From: Pyramidobacter sp964604125
Lineage (GTDB): Bacteria > Synergistota > Synergistia > Synergistales > Dethiosulfovibrionaceae
Direction: 5' to 3'
Assembly (NCBI GenBank): GCA_964604125.1
Contig: CAZRXR010000003.1
Coordinates: 6,663 to 70,662, forward strand
Length of the DNA: 64,000 nucleotides
A model generated the notes under the pieces. The model did not search any database, had not been told where the DNA came from, and saw only the letters and a program-made list of their open reading frames with translations. Of the stretch, positions 1 through 8,674 are shown piece after piece. Position 1 is the stretch's first letter. Every line of letters starts with the position of its first letter. The position numbers were made by a program, and so were the translations under genes.

Positions 1-9
1 AAAGACAAA

Positions 10-43
10 GCGCCGCCGTTTCGGCAGACCGAAACGGCGGCGC
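10..43 (-). terminator. Intrinsic terminator of the glpX operon
   Basis: A perfect 15-bp stem (10-24 with 29-43) has a 4-nt loop. On the minus strand it is followed by a T-rich stretch (positions 9-1). It lies 24 bases after the glpX stop codon. Confidence 0.85.
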
Positions 44-66
44 TCGGTTCTTCTGCTCTGCGCGGA

Positions 67-1071
67 TCAGGCCTTGTAGTGGATACCTGAAATCTGGTCG
101 AGCTTATGAAGACTGTGCACGGCGTCGATGTAACGGACGGTGCCGCTCTTGGAGCGCATCACGAGCGAACTCGTGTAGATGTGCGCGCCTTCGTAACGGA
201 CGCCCTTGAGGAAGTCGCCGTCGGTGACGCCCGTCGCGGCGAAGAAGACGTCGTCGCTGCTGACGAGATCGTCGATCGTCAGAACTTTGTCGAAGTCCAT
301 GCCGGCCTCGATGCCCTTCTTGTACTGCTCCACGTCCTTGGCCCACAGCTTGCCCTGCATATCGCCGCCCGCCGACTTGATGGCGCAGGCGGTGATGACG
401 GCTTCGGGCGTGCCGCCGATCCCCATCAGCATGTCGGCGCCGCGCTCGTACTTGCTGGTAAGCAGCGCGCCGGCGATGTCGCCGTCCATGATCATCTTGA
501 TGCGGGCGCCGGCGGCGCGGATCTCGGAGATGAGCTTTTCGTGGCGCGGGCGGTCAAGGACGACGACCAGCACATCGCCGACTTTCTTGTGGCGGGCGTC
601 GGCGACGCGCTTGATGTTCTCCTCGACGGAGGCGTTGATGTCAACGACACCCTTGCAGTCGGGGCCGACGACAAGTTTGTTCATGTAGAACACGGTCTTG
701 GGGTTGAACATGGTGCCTCGGGGAGCCACGGCCACGACGCTGATCGCGCCGCTGGCGCCGTAAGCCGTCAGCCGCGTGCCGTCGATAGGATCCACGGCGA
801 TATCGACGCTGACGCCGCCGGTGCCGAGATGCTCGCCGTTGTAGAGCATGGGCGCTTCGTCCTTCTCGCCCTCGCCGATGACGACGACACCGTCCATGTC
901 CACCGTGTTGAGCATGTAACGCATCGCGTTGACGGCGGCGCCGTCGGCGGCGTTTTTGTCCCCGCGGCCCATCAGACGGCCGGCGGCCATGGCGGCGGCT
1001 TCCGTGCCTCTGCAGAACTCAAGCGCCATGTTGCGATCGGGCAGAAGAACGTTGTTGAAGAGACTTTCCAT
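67..1071 (-). CDS. glpX: Class II fructose-1,6-bisphosphatase
   Basis: Hydrolyses fructose-1,6-bisphosphate to fructose-6-phosphate in gluconeogenesis, in the cytoplasm. The 334-residue protein has the metal-binding GEGEKDE (residues 66-72) and the family signature DPIDGT (94-99), with a GGTPEAV segment further on. The start at 1071 is preferred to a longer upstream reading because a good Shine-Dalgarno (GGGAGG) lies just before it and similarity to the family begins there; 334 residues is normal. It is the last gene of a minus-strand run and is followed by a terminator. A carbon-metabolism gene behind purB and ftsY is probably co-transcribed for gene-order reasons, not function. Confidence 0.95.
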   Translation of the reverse strand: MESLFNNVLLPDRNMALEFCRGTEAAAMAAGRLMGRGDKNAADGAAVNAMRYMLNTVDMDGVVVIGEGEKDEAPMLYNGEHLGTGGVSVDIAVDPIDGTRLTAYGASGAISVVAVAPRGTMFNPKTVFYMNKLVVGPDCKGVVDINASVEENIKRVADARHKKVGDVLVVVLDRPRHEKLISEIRAAGARIKMIMDGDIAGALLTSKYERGADMLMGIGGTPEAVITACAIKSAGGDMQGKLWAKDVEQYKKGIEAGMDFDKVLTIDDLVSSDDVFFAATGVTDGDFLKGVRYEGAHIYTSSLVMRSKSGTVRYIDAVHSLHKLDQISGIHYKA

Positions 1072-1115
1072 GTTTAAACGACCTCCCTTTGATTTATTGG
1101 AACAATAAATAGTAC

Positions 1116-2405
1116 TTAAAACCGCGAAAAAATTTCGTCCACGAACCTGAAATAATAATCGTTTGTGAAAAGCCGCGTCAGTTCCTCTCCGCCGATCCTG
1201 CCGCGAACGAGTTCGTCCTCGCAGAGCAGGTCGAGGAAGCGCCCTTCGCCGGCCCACGTTTTCATCGCGTTGCGCTGCACGGCGAGATACGCGTCTTCAC
1301 GTTTCATGCCGAACTTTTCGACGAGTTCGAGCAGTACTCTTTGACTATATACGAGACCTCCCGTAATTTCAAGATTTTCTTTTAATTTGTCCACGGAAAC
1401 GTCGAGACCCCGCACCACGCGGTCAAGTGTGCGGATCATGTAGTGGCAGAGATGGAACCCGTCGGGCCAGATGACGCGCTCCGTGCACGAATGGCTGATG
1501 TCGCGCTCGTGCCAGAGCGCGACGTTCTCCAGCGCCACGATGGTGAACGAACGCAGCATACGCGCCATGCCGCAGATTTTTTCGCACTGGATGGGGTTTC
1601 TCTTGTGAGGCATAGCCGAGGAGCCTTTTTGCTTTTTGCCGAACGGTTCTAGCGCCTCGCGCACCTCCGTGCGCTGCAGATGGCGTATCTCGGTGGCGAT
1701 ACGCTCCATTGTCCCGCCCAGACTGGCGAGCGCGAACATGACGACGGCGTGGCGGTCGCGCTGGATGATCTGTGTGGAGACGGGGTCGGGCTTCAGGCCG
1801 AGTTCCTCGCAGACGGACGCCTCGATGCTCGGGGGGCAGTGGGCGTAAGTCCCCACGGCGCCCGAGATCTTTCCGCAGGAGATTTCCTCCAGGGCCAGTT
1901 CGAGGCGTTTGCGGTCGCGCGCAAGCTCGGAATACCAGTTCAGTATCTTCAGCCCGAACGTGATCGGCTCGGCGTGGACGCCGTGGCTGCGGCCGACCGC
2001 GGGCGTGTACTTGTACTTCCGCGCCTGCTCCATCACATCGCCCATAAACGTGTCCAGTTCGCGCAGGATGACCCGCAGCGACTCTCTGATGCGCAGCGCG
2101 CTGGCCGTGTCTTCCACGTCGCTGCTTGTCAAGCCGAGGTGGATGTAGCGCCCCTCCGGCCCCACGTGATCGGCCATGTTTGTGTCGAAGGCGATCATGT
2201 CGTGCTTGACTTCGGCCTCGATCCTGAGAATCTCGTCCGGGTCGAAACCGCTGCGCTCGTCGATCGCTTTCATCGCCTCGGGAGGGATGACGCCCGCTTT
2301 CGCCCAGGCGTGGCAGACGGCCAACTCGACAGTTTCCCAGCTGCGGTACTGGTTTTCAAGCGACCAGATTTCCTTCATCTCTTTGGTTTCATAACGCTCA
2401 ATCAT
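1116..2405 (-). CDS. purB: Adenylosuccinate lyase
   Basis: Cleaves adenylosuccinate to AMP plus fumarate, and SAICAR to AICAR, in purine synthesis. The 429-residue protein carries the fumarase/aspartase superfamily signature GSSAMPHKRNP (residues 261-271), the TSSDV substrate loop (93-97) and the histidine segment GRSHGVHAEP (138-147). Length is typical. It lies 16 bases downstream of ftsY and 44 bases upstream of glpX, all on the minus strand. Confidence 0.97.
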   Translation of the reverse strand: MIERYETKEMKEIWSLENQYRSWETVELAVCHAWAKAGVIPPEAMKAIDERSGFDPDEILRIEAEVKHDMIAFDTNMADHVGPEGRYIHLGLTSSDVEDTASALRIRESLRVILRELDTFMGDVMEQARKYKYTPAVGRSHGVHAEPITFGLKILNWYSELARDRKRLELALEEISCGKISGAVGTYAHCPPSIEASVCEELGLKPDPVSTQIIQRDRHAVVMFALASLGGTMERIATEIRHLQRTEVREALEPFGKKQKGSSAMPHKRNPIQCEKICGMARMLRSFTIVALENVALWHERDISHSCTERVIWPDGFHLCHYMIRTLDRVVRGLDVSVDKLKENLEITGGLVYSQRVLLELVEKFGMKREDAYLAVQRNAMKTWAGEGRFLDLLCEDELVRGRIGGEELTRLFTNDYYFRFVDEIFSRF

Positions 2406-2421
2406 TGTCCGCGAGCCTCCG

Positions 2422-3354
2422 TCATGGATTTTGGTTTCCCGTGAAAAGCGCCTCGACGTAATCTTCCGCCGAGAAGAGCCTTAAATCTTCCGCCCGCTCG
2501 CCGAGGCCGAGGTAGCGGATGGGGAGTTTCAGCTTGTCGGCCACGGAGAGGACGATGCCCCCCTTGGCAGTGTTGTCGTACTTTGCCATGACGACGCCCG
2601 TCAGGTTGACGACCTCGTTGAAAAGTTCGGCCTGGCGGTAGGCGTTCTGGCCGATGACGGAATCGAGCACGATGATGCTCTCGATGTGGTCGCGCCCTAC
2701 TTCGCGCTCGGTGACGCGGTAGATCTTGCCGAGTTCCTCCATCAGGTTGCGCTTCGACTGAAGGCGGCCGGCCGTGTCAACGATCAGGACGTCGGCGCGC
2801 GACGCCTTGGCGGCGGCGATGGCGTCGTACACCACGGCGGCCGAGTCGCCGCCCTGTCTCTGCGCGACGACACGTATGCCGGCGCGCTCCGCCCACACGC
2901 GCAGCTGCTCGGCGGCGGCGGCGCGGAACGTGTCGGCCGCGGCGAGTATGACGTTTTTGCCGGCCTTTTTAAAAAGCCACGCCAGCTTGCCCGCCGTCGT
3001 CGTCTTCCCGCTGCCGTTCACCCCGACCAGAAGGATGACGGACAGACCGTTTTCGCCGCACATCAAGGGCTTCCCCATGCCCGGCACGCCGTTGAGCCGT
3101 CCCGCGAGCAGAACGCGGAAATGTTCCAGAAGCGCCGGGCCGTCGCACCGCTCGCGGCGGCGGTAGTCTTTCATCTCGTCAAGCAGCGCCTCGGTCGTCT
3201 CGACGCCGACGTCGCCCGCGATCAGCAGTTCTTCGAGATCGATCCAGAAAGCGTCGTCGATCGTTCCCCCGAAAAGCCGGGCGATGCCGTCGCTCCATTT
3301 GCGCCGCACGCCTTCGAGCTTTTCTTTGAGCTTATCGAAAAATGACATGCTCAC
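2422..3354 (-). CDS. ftsY: Signal recognition particle receptor FtsY
   Basis: GTPase that docks SRP-ribosome complexes at the inner membrane. In 310 residues there is a short N-terminal helical N domain, then the G domain: P-loop GVNGSGKTT (111-119), insertion-box start DTFRAAAAEQL (141-151) and DTAGR (193-197). The G4 guanine-specificity motif reads AKYD (257-260) where the family normally has TKLD; the Asp is kept. There is no long acidic A domain. The annotated start is a GTG overlapping the ricT stop codon; an ATG two codons in (3348) is an equally good start. Confidence 0.95.
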   Translation of the reverse strand: MSMSFFDKLKEKLEGVRRKWSDGIARLFGGTIDDAFWIDLEELLIAGDVGVETTEALLDEMKDYRRRERCDGPALLEHFRVLLAGRLNGVPGMGKPLMCGENGLSVILLVGVNGSGKTTTAGKLAWLFKKAGKNVILAAADTFRAAAAEQLRVWAERAGIRVVAQRQGGDSAAVVYDAIAAAKASRADVLIVDTAGRLQSKRNLMEELGKIYRVTEREVGRDHIESIIVLDSVIGQNAYRQAELFNEVVNLTGVVMAKYDNTAKGGIVLSVADKLKLPIRYLGLGERAEDLRLFSAEDYVEALFTGNQNP

Positions 3355-4568
3355 CGCTCCCGCGCCTCGTTCCCGACCGAACCGGCGGTCTCTCCCGGCC
3401 CTGTTTGTCCGGCCGGACGCGCGCGGAACGCGCGGCGCCGGTCGTGTATCTCCGCGGCGCCGCCGAAGTCGGTTTCGGCGGGGCGAAAACGGCTGTCGGG
3501 CCGGTTTTTCACGGCGCGCGGCCTCTGGGGACGCTGAAGATTGCGCCGCCGCGGGTCGGTTTCGGGTGAGAAGTCACGCGCGGCGGGCGGAACGTCGCCC
3601 GGCCCTTCCTTCGGCGCGGGAACGCACCCGCCGCACGCCGCGCCGAAGGGGCACGCGGCTTGTTCCTCATCCTCCGTCGCGGCGTCGTCCGGGTCGTCGC
3701 TCCACGTGCCGCCCGAGAGGATGGTCTCCTTGAACTTTGAGTACTTGGCGACGGGGACGCTCACATTTCCTCCCGGTCCGTGCATCAGACAGCACCCCGT
3801 GGCGAGATCCACCCCCGTCAGTTCCCACGTTCCCTGTTCCGTCTTGATCTTCGAGGCGTGCGACGGCAGTTTTTTCCACAGCTCCCTGTAGTTTTCCTGC
3901 TCAAAGCTCATGCAGCACATCAGACGCCCGCACAGGCCGGAGATTTTCGTGGGGTTCAGCGCCAGATTCTGCTCTTTGACCATCTTGATGCCGATGGGCA
4001 TGAAACGCTGGAGCCAGTAGCTGCAGCAGCAGACGCGCCCGCACGCGCCGAGGCCCTTGACGACCTTCGACTCGTCGCGGACGCCGATCTGGCGAAGTTC
4101 GATGCGCGTGCGGAACTCGCGCGCGAGGTCGCGCACGTAGGCGCGGAAGTCTACGCGCTGCTCCGAGGTGAAGTATAAAAACAGCTTTTTCCTGTCGAAC
4201 ATGTACTCGACGTCGACCAGCTTGATGTTCAGGTCGTGATGGCTCAGGATCTGCCGCGCGGTCACGAGGGCGTTTTCCTCGTCGTACCTGTTTTCGTCCT
4301 CGCGTTCGGTGTCCGGCGGCGCGATCCTGTTCAGAAAGGTCACGTTCTGCAATCCCGTGTCGCCGTTCGGCTGCCCTTCCTGCCTGTTGTCGATGGAGCG
4401 GTACAGCCCCTCCTGGCGCTCGGTTATCTCGCCGGCCACGACGGCGATCTCCACGCCGCGCGAGCTTTCGATGAGAATCCGATCGCCCTTCTCCAACCCC
4501 GCTTCTTCACCGGCGCTCACGAGGCCGAGGTAGCGGGGCTTGCCGAAAATCGTCAAATACATCTTCAA
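3351..4568 (-). CDS. ricT: RicT/YaaT (PSP1-domain) family protein
   Basis: In Bacillus this protein works in the Ric (YmcA-YlbF-YaaT) complex that carries Fe-S clusters and supports RNase Y mRNA processing. The 405-residue protein has the PSP1 core with two Cys-rich motifs, GACGRVCCCSYW (175-186) and GLCGRLMCCMSFE (211-223), consistent with cluster ligands. The last ~115 residues are a low-complexity Arg/Pro-rich tail beginning with another Cys group (CPFGAACGGC). The likely start is TTG at 4568, about 9 bases after a GGGGAG Shine-Dalgarno; the ATG at 4562 is the alternative. The first 62 bases overlap the 3' end of holB out of frame. Position between holB and ftsY is its classic context. Confidence 0.88.
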   Translation of the reverse strand: MKMYLTIFGKPRYLGLVSAGEEAGLEKGDRILIESSRGVEIAVVAGEITERQEGLYRSIDNRQEGQPNGDTGLQNVTFLNRIAPPDTEREDENRYDEENALVTARQILSHHDLNIKLVDVEYMFDRKKLFLYFTSEQRVDFRAYVRDLAREFRTRIELRQIGVRDESKVVKGLGACGRVCCCSYWLQRFMPIGIKMVKEQNLALNPTKISGLCGRLMCCMSFEQENYRELWKKLPSHASKIKTEQGTWELTGVDLATGCCLMHGPGGNVSVPVAKYSKFKETILSGGTWSDDPDDAATEDEEQAACPFGAACGGCVPAPKEGPGDVPPAARDFSPETDPRRRNLQRPQRPRAVKNRPDSRFRPAETDFGGAAEIHDRRRAFRARPAGQTGPGETAGSVGNEARER

Positions 4569-5307
4569 AAGGATACTCTCCCCTCATGTGCAAAAAAAGC
4601 AGATCCGCCCACATCGGCGCGGACAGATGCGTCGTCATCGCGGTCTCGGCAAGCTGCTGAAGCTGCGCCGCCAGGTCGAACCTTCCGTTCCCGGCGTACC
4701 AGGCGGCATAGCCGAGGGCAAGAGCGTACCAGCTTTGCGCGTCGTTTTTCTCGTTGCCGCGCAACCATCTCAGCCAGCCGGAGCGATCGCCGGGCGGCTC
4801 TATCCGGACGACGCTTTCTTCCGCGTTTAACGACAGCGTCCACAGGCGGCTCCGCAAAGTGGGAAGAATGTCCGCCTTGTTCATCACGTACAGGATATGT
4901 CCTCGCGGCGGAGGCTCCTCGGTGATTTTCAGCAGACTGTTGACGGCCGGGAGGCTCATTTTTTCGGCGGCGTAGAACACCAGCAGCCGACGCGGCGAGA
5001 CGACGGGCGACAACGAGAGATCGGAACTTTTCCGCCGGCACTCGTCTACGCCGGCGGGGGCGTCCGGCTCTCCCGCGACGAGCAGGTCGGGATGGGCGTC
5101 CTCCGCCCACGCCCGGCAGGCGGGGCATGTTCCGCACGCCGCGCCGTGCTCGCACAGGATGACGCGCGCGCACTTTTGTACGAACTCGCGCTGCCAGACG
5201 GAGCGAACTTCCGCGCCGATAGCGGCGGGCACGGCGCCCGACGCGACGGCGGAAGAAAACTCCAGCCAGTGCCGGTTTTGCGGCAGCAGCCGCGACAGGG
5301 CGGTCAT
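4507..5307 (-). CDS. holB: DNA polymerase III delta' subunit
   Basis: Clamp-loader subunit. The 266-residue protein has the zinc-finger Cys pattern of clamp loader subunits (CEHGAACGTCPAC), a leucine-rich SLPAVNSLLKITEEPP motif matching the family's SxNxLLKxLEEPP, and TLRSR matching the sensor region TIRSR. Like other delta' subunits it has no usable P-loop. It is shorter than the usual ~320 residues, mostly in the C-terminal domain. It starts within the tmk stop region (ATGA overlap) and ends 62 bases inside ricT. Confidence 0.88.
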   Translation of the reverse strand: MTALSRLLPQNRHWLEFSSAVASGAVPAAIGAEVRSVWQREFVQKCARVILCEHGAACGTCPACRAWAEDAHPDLLVAGEPDAPAGVDECRRKSSDLSLSPVVSPRRLLVFYAAEKMSLPAVNSLLKITEEPPPRGHILYVMNKADILPTLRSRLWTLSLNAEESVVRIEPPGDRSGWLRWLRGNEKNDAQSWYALALGYAAWYAGNGRFDLAAQLQQLAETAMTTHLSAPMWADLLFLHMRGEYPFEDVFDDFRQAPLPRPRERR

Positions 5308-5909
5308 AGCGCTCCCCGATCCCGCAGCAGGCGTTCAAGTTCGCGCGCGAGTTCGTCCCGCGGGCGCGCCGCGTCGAGCCTGACGATGCGCTTCGGATAC
5401 TCGCGCGCCAGTTCCCCGTAGCCGCGCGCGACGCGGGAGTGGAAAGCGGACATCTCGCTCTCTATCCTGTCGCGCCCGCCGCGTTCCGCCACCCGGCGAA
5501 GCGCCGTTTCAACAGGCAGGTCGAGCCAAAGCGTGAGATCGGGCAGAGGGAAGGCGCACCAGCGAATCAGCGTCTCCAGCCGGTCGCGGTCGACGCCTCT
5601 GCCCCAGCACTGATAGGCCCGCGTCGAGTCGCAGTATCTCTCGCACACGACGACGGCGCCCCGCTTCAGCGCGGGGAGCACCGTCTGCGATACGTGCTCG
5701 CATCGGTCGGCGAGAAAAAGCAGCGGTTCGGTGAGCCGGTTTTTCAGCCCTCCGCCGAGGAGAATCCCGCGCAGAGTTCCGCCCTCGCTCCAGTCCCCGG
5801 GTTCGCGCGTCCAGACGACTTCGCGCCCGGAGCGGGCGAGAAGGGCGGCGGCGTTTCGCGCCAGCGTCGTCTTCCCCGAGCCGTCTATGCCTTCTACGGT
5901 GATGAACAT
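5304..5909 (-). CDS. tmk: Thymidylate kinase
   Basis: Phosphorylates dTMP to dTDP with ATP. The 201-residue protein opens with MFITVEGIDGSGKTT, the P-loop of the family, and has the TREPG substrate loop and ERYCDS in place of DRYxxS. It is the first gene of the tmk-holB-ricT-ftsY-purB-glpX run and overlaps holB by 4 bases, which suggests translational coupling. Confidence 0.95.
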   Translation of the reverse strand: MFITVEGIDGSGKTTLARNAAALLARSGREVVWTREPGDWSEGGTLRGILLGGGLKNRLTEPLLFLADRCEHVSQTVLPALKRGAVVVCERYCDSTRAYQCWGRGVDRDRLETLIRWCAFPLPDLTLWLDLPVETALRRVAERGGRDRIESEMSAFHSRVARGYGELAREYPKRIVRLDAARPRDELARELERLLRDRGAL

Positions 5910-5946
5910 GGTCTTTCCCCGTCCGTTAAAAAAGTGAAAATGGGAC

Positions 5947-5975
5947 TGGTCACGCCGGTCTTTTAAAGTTATACT
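5947..5975 (+). promoter_or_regulatory. Candidate sigma70 promoter for the M18 gene
   Basis: TGGTCA, a 17-base spacer and TATACT lie about 45 bases before the M18 aminopeptidase start, in the divergent gap with tmk. The -35 matches at only 4 of 6 positions. Confidence 0.5.
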
Positions 5976-6022
5976 GTATCAGCGTTTTATCAAACGAACT
6001 CGTCTGTGAAAGGAGCCGTTTC

Positions 6023-7423
6023 ATGCGGAAGGAACGACACTGCAAAAGCTGGGACGCATACGGGACGTCGGGCGAACTTCCGGCGCTCACGTCGGAGCTG
6101 CTCGCGTATTTAAGCCGCAACAAGACCGAGCGCGAGATCGTGCGCGACACGGTCGCCGCCCTCAAAGCCGGAGGCGCGAAGCCGGTCGAAAGCCGCGAAA
6201 GCGTCCGTCCGGGGGACGTCGTCTACATGAACTGGAAAAACAGGGCCGTCGCCGCCGCGCGCGTCGGCGCGGAGCCGGTCGCCCGCGGCGTCAACGCCGT
6301 CGTCTCTCACGGCGACGCGCCGAGGATCGACGTGAAGGAGCGCCCGCTCTACGACGCCGCGAATCTCGCGTTTTTTGACTGTCACTACTACGGCGGCATC
6401 AAAAAATATCACTGGGTCAACGTGCCGCTGGCGCTCCACGGCGAGATCCACGACGGAAAGGGCGGCGCCTCGCACATCGCCGTCGGCGAGGAACCGGACG
6501 ATCCCGTCTTCACGATCCCCGACCTGGCCGTTCACATCGACTCCGGCATGACGAAGCGCACGGCGAAAGAAGCCGTCGAAGGCGAAAAACTCGACGCGAT
6601 CGTCGGCTCCGCGTTCGCGCGCGAGGACGAACCCGAGCTTAACGAACATATTAGCACAAATTCGCTGAAAAAACTTATTCAAACTCGGTGGAATTTTGAC
6701 GAAAAGACACTTTCCTCGGCCGACCTCACGTTCGTCCCGGCCGGCCCGGCCCGCGAACTGGGCTTCGACCGATCGCTCATAGCCGCCTACGCGCTTGACG
6801 ACCACATCTGCACGGCGGCCTCGTGGATCGCGTTTACGCGGATGGATCGTGTTCCAGGCAGGACGGCCGTGTTCATGTCCGCCGACAAAGAGGAGATCGG
6901 CAGCGACGGCGTTTCGGGCGCCGACGGCGCTTTCTTTGAAACTTTCTTGCTCGAGCTTCTGCGCGCGCAGGGCGAGCGCACCGACGGGCTGACGCTGCGC
7001 AGGGCGCTCGCCGCTTCGGCGGCGATCAGCGCCGACGTCACGGCGGGGCTGAATCCTCTTTACGAATCGGCGTATGTGCGCGACCAGCAGCCGCGCTGCG
7101 GAAACGGCGTCGTCATCATGAAGTCGTCCGGCTCGGGAGGAAAATACGACGCCAGCGAGGCGCGCGGTGAGATGATGTCGGCCGTCATCGAACTTCTCGA
7201 CGCCGCGCGCGTCCCGTGGCAGGTGGGCTCGTTCGGGCAGATCGACAAGGCGGGGGGCGGCACGCTGGCGAAGTACATCGCGCGGCTCGGCATCGACATC
7301 ATTGACATCGGCCCCGTGCTTTTGTCGATGCACTCGCCCTTTGAAATCGCCAGCAAAGTGGATTTCGCCGCGCTGAAAGACTGTTTCAGGGTCTTTTTCA
7401 ACGAAATGAAATCGGTTCGCTAG
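6023..7423 (+). CDS. M18 family aminopeptidase
   Basis: Metal-dependent exopeptidase that removes N-terminal residues from peptides. The 466-residue protein shows the M18 landmarks: SHGDAPRIDVKERPLY (from about residue 95, His-Gly-Asp as the first metal ligands), YYGGIKKYHW (122-131), KEEIGSDG (metal/catalytic Glu pair), and HSPFEIASK near the C-terminus. It has a good ribosome-binding site (AAAGGAG). A second M18 enzyme lies at 39.2-40.5 kb, and the next two genes are M20 hydrolases, so this is a peptide-use cluster. Confidence 0.92.
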   Translation: MRKERHCKSWDAYGTSGELPALTSELLAYLSRNKTEREIVRDTVAALKAGGAKPVESRESVRPGDVVYMNWKNRAVAAARVGAEPVARGVNAVVSHGDAPRIDVKERPLYDAANLAFFDCHYYGGIKKYHWVNVPLALHGEIHDGKGGASHIAVGEEPDDPVFTIPDLAVHIDSGMTKRTAKEAVEGEKLDAIVGSAFAREDEPELNEHISTNSLKKLIQTRWNFDEKTLSSADLTFVPAGPARELGFDRSLIAAYALDDHICTAASWIAFTRMDRVPGRTAVFMSADKEEIGSDGVSGADGAFFETFLLELLRAQGERTDGLTLRRALAASAAISADVTAGLNPLYESAYVRDQQPRCGNGVVIMKSSGSGGKYDASEARGEMMSAVIELLDAARVPWQVGSFGQIDKAGGGTLAKYIARLGIDIIDIGPVLLSMHSPFEIASKVDFAALKDCFRVFFNEMKSVR

Positions 7424-7456
7424 GTCTCCGCACAAGAAACCGCAGGGGGTGTTTGT

Positions 7457-8674
7457 ATGAATTCCCAGATCGCAGAACTCGAAAAGAAGTACCGGGACTC
7501 GTATATGTCCTGTTACCGCCACATCCACGCCCATCCCGAGCCCAGCTACCGCGAGGAGAAAACGGCCGCGTTCGTCTATGAAAAACTCTCGGCGCTCCCT
7601 CTCGACGAAATCCGGCGCAACGTCGGCGGTCACGGCATCGTGGCCCTTCTCAAAGGCTCCCGCCCAGGCCCGTGCGTCGCGCTCCGGGCCGACATGGACG
7701 CGCTCAACATCACGGAAAACACGGGCTGCCCGTTCGCCTCCGAGAATCCCGGCGTGATGCACGCCTGCGGGCATGACGCGCACACCGCGATGCTCCTCGG
7801 CGCCGTCGGCGTTCTGTGCGAGATGAAAGAGCGGATATGCGGAACGCTGAAGTTCATCTTCCAGCCCTCGGAAGAAATGACGCCGACGGGGGGCGCGCCG
7901 GGCATGATCCGCGACGGCGCGCTCGAAAACCCGAAGGTTGACGCGATCATCGCGCTCCACGTCTGGCCGACGCTCCCGACGGGCAAGATCGGCCTTCAGG
8001 CGGGCGCCTTTTCGGCCGCTTCGGATCACCTCCGCGCCGTCGTCAAGGGCGCGCCCAGCCACGGCGCGATGCCCGACAAGGGCATAGACGCGATAGTCGC
8101 CGCTTCCGCCGTCGTCATGGCGCTCCAGCCCATAATTTCGCGGAACATTCGCCCGCGCAACGCGGCCGTCATCACCGTCGGAACGATCCGGGGCGGCTCC
8201 CGCTACAACATCGTGCCCGACAGGGTCGATCTCGACGGCACTGTCCGCTGTTTCGACGCGGACGACCATGAAAAACTGCCGAAGTGGATCGAGCGCGCCA
8301 TCTTAAACACGGCTGCCGCCTACGGGTGTACGGCCGAGATCGATTACCAGGTGGGGTACCCGCCGACGATGAACAACCCGAGGCTGGCCGAGATCGGCCG
8401 CGAGGTGATTCGCGGCGTGCTCGGCGACGACGGGCTGACGCCGCCCCTCGACGTGGCTCCCATCGGCGAGGATTTCGCGTTCTACACGCTCAAGGTGCCC
8501 GCCGCCATGGCATGGCTCGGGTGCCGGCCCGAAGGTACGGCCCCCGGGGATATGCCCGCTCTCCACAACGATAGGTTCATCCCCGACCCCGCCTGTTTCC
8601 CCCACGGCGTCCGATACCTTGTTTCGATGGCTCTGACGCTGCTGAAATCCCATCCCGAGGAGATAAAAAAATGA
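7457..8674 (+). CDS. M20 family amidohydrolase
   Basis: Zinc amidohydrolase of the hippurate/N-acyl-amino acid hydrolase group; the exact substrate cannot be read. The 405-residue protein has ALRADMDAL, the metal ligand motif HACGHDAHTAML and FQPSEE with the bridging Glu, then a lid domain. Its stop overlaps the next M20 gene (ATGA), so the two are probably translated together. An N-acyl-amino acid or peptide derivative is a reasonable substrate guess from context. Confidence 0.92.
   Translation: MNSQIAELEKKYRDSYMSCYRHIHAHPEPSYREEKTAAFVYEKLSALPLDEIRRNVGGHGIVALLKGSRPGPCVALRADMDALNITENTGCPFASENPGVMHACGHDAHTAMLLGAVGVLCEMKERICGTLKFIFQPSEEMTPTGGAPGMIRDGALENPKVDAIIALHVWPTLPTGKIGLQAGAFSAASDHLRAVVKGAPSHGAMPDKGIDAIVAASAVVMALQPIISRNIRPRNAAVITVGTIRGGSRYNIVPDRVDLDGTVRCFDADDHEKLPKWIERAILNTAAAYGCTAEIDYQVGYPPTMNNPRLAEIGREVIRGVLGDDGLTPPLDVAPIGEDFAFYTLKVPAAMAWLGCRPEGTAPGDMPALHNDRFIPDPACFPHGVRYLVSMALTLLKSHPEEIKK

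Noticed and set aside
106..1077. Long open frame on the plus strand opposite glpX
   Set aside because: It is a mirror of the glpX coding strand in GC-rich DNA, His/Asp/Ala-rich, with no ribosome-binding site.
6110..8269. 719-codon minus-strand frame across the M18 and M20 genes
   Set aside because: It overlaps two clear genes on the plus strand, starts at no signal and has Arg/Asp-rich sequence typical of antisense frames.
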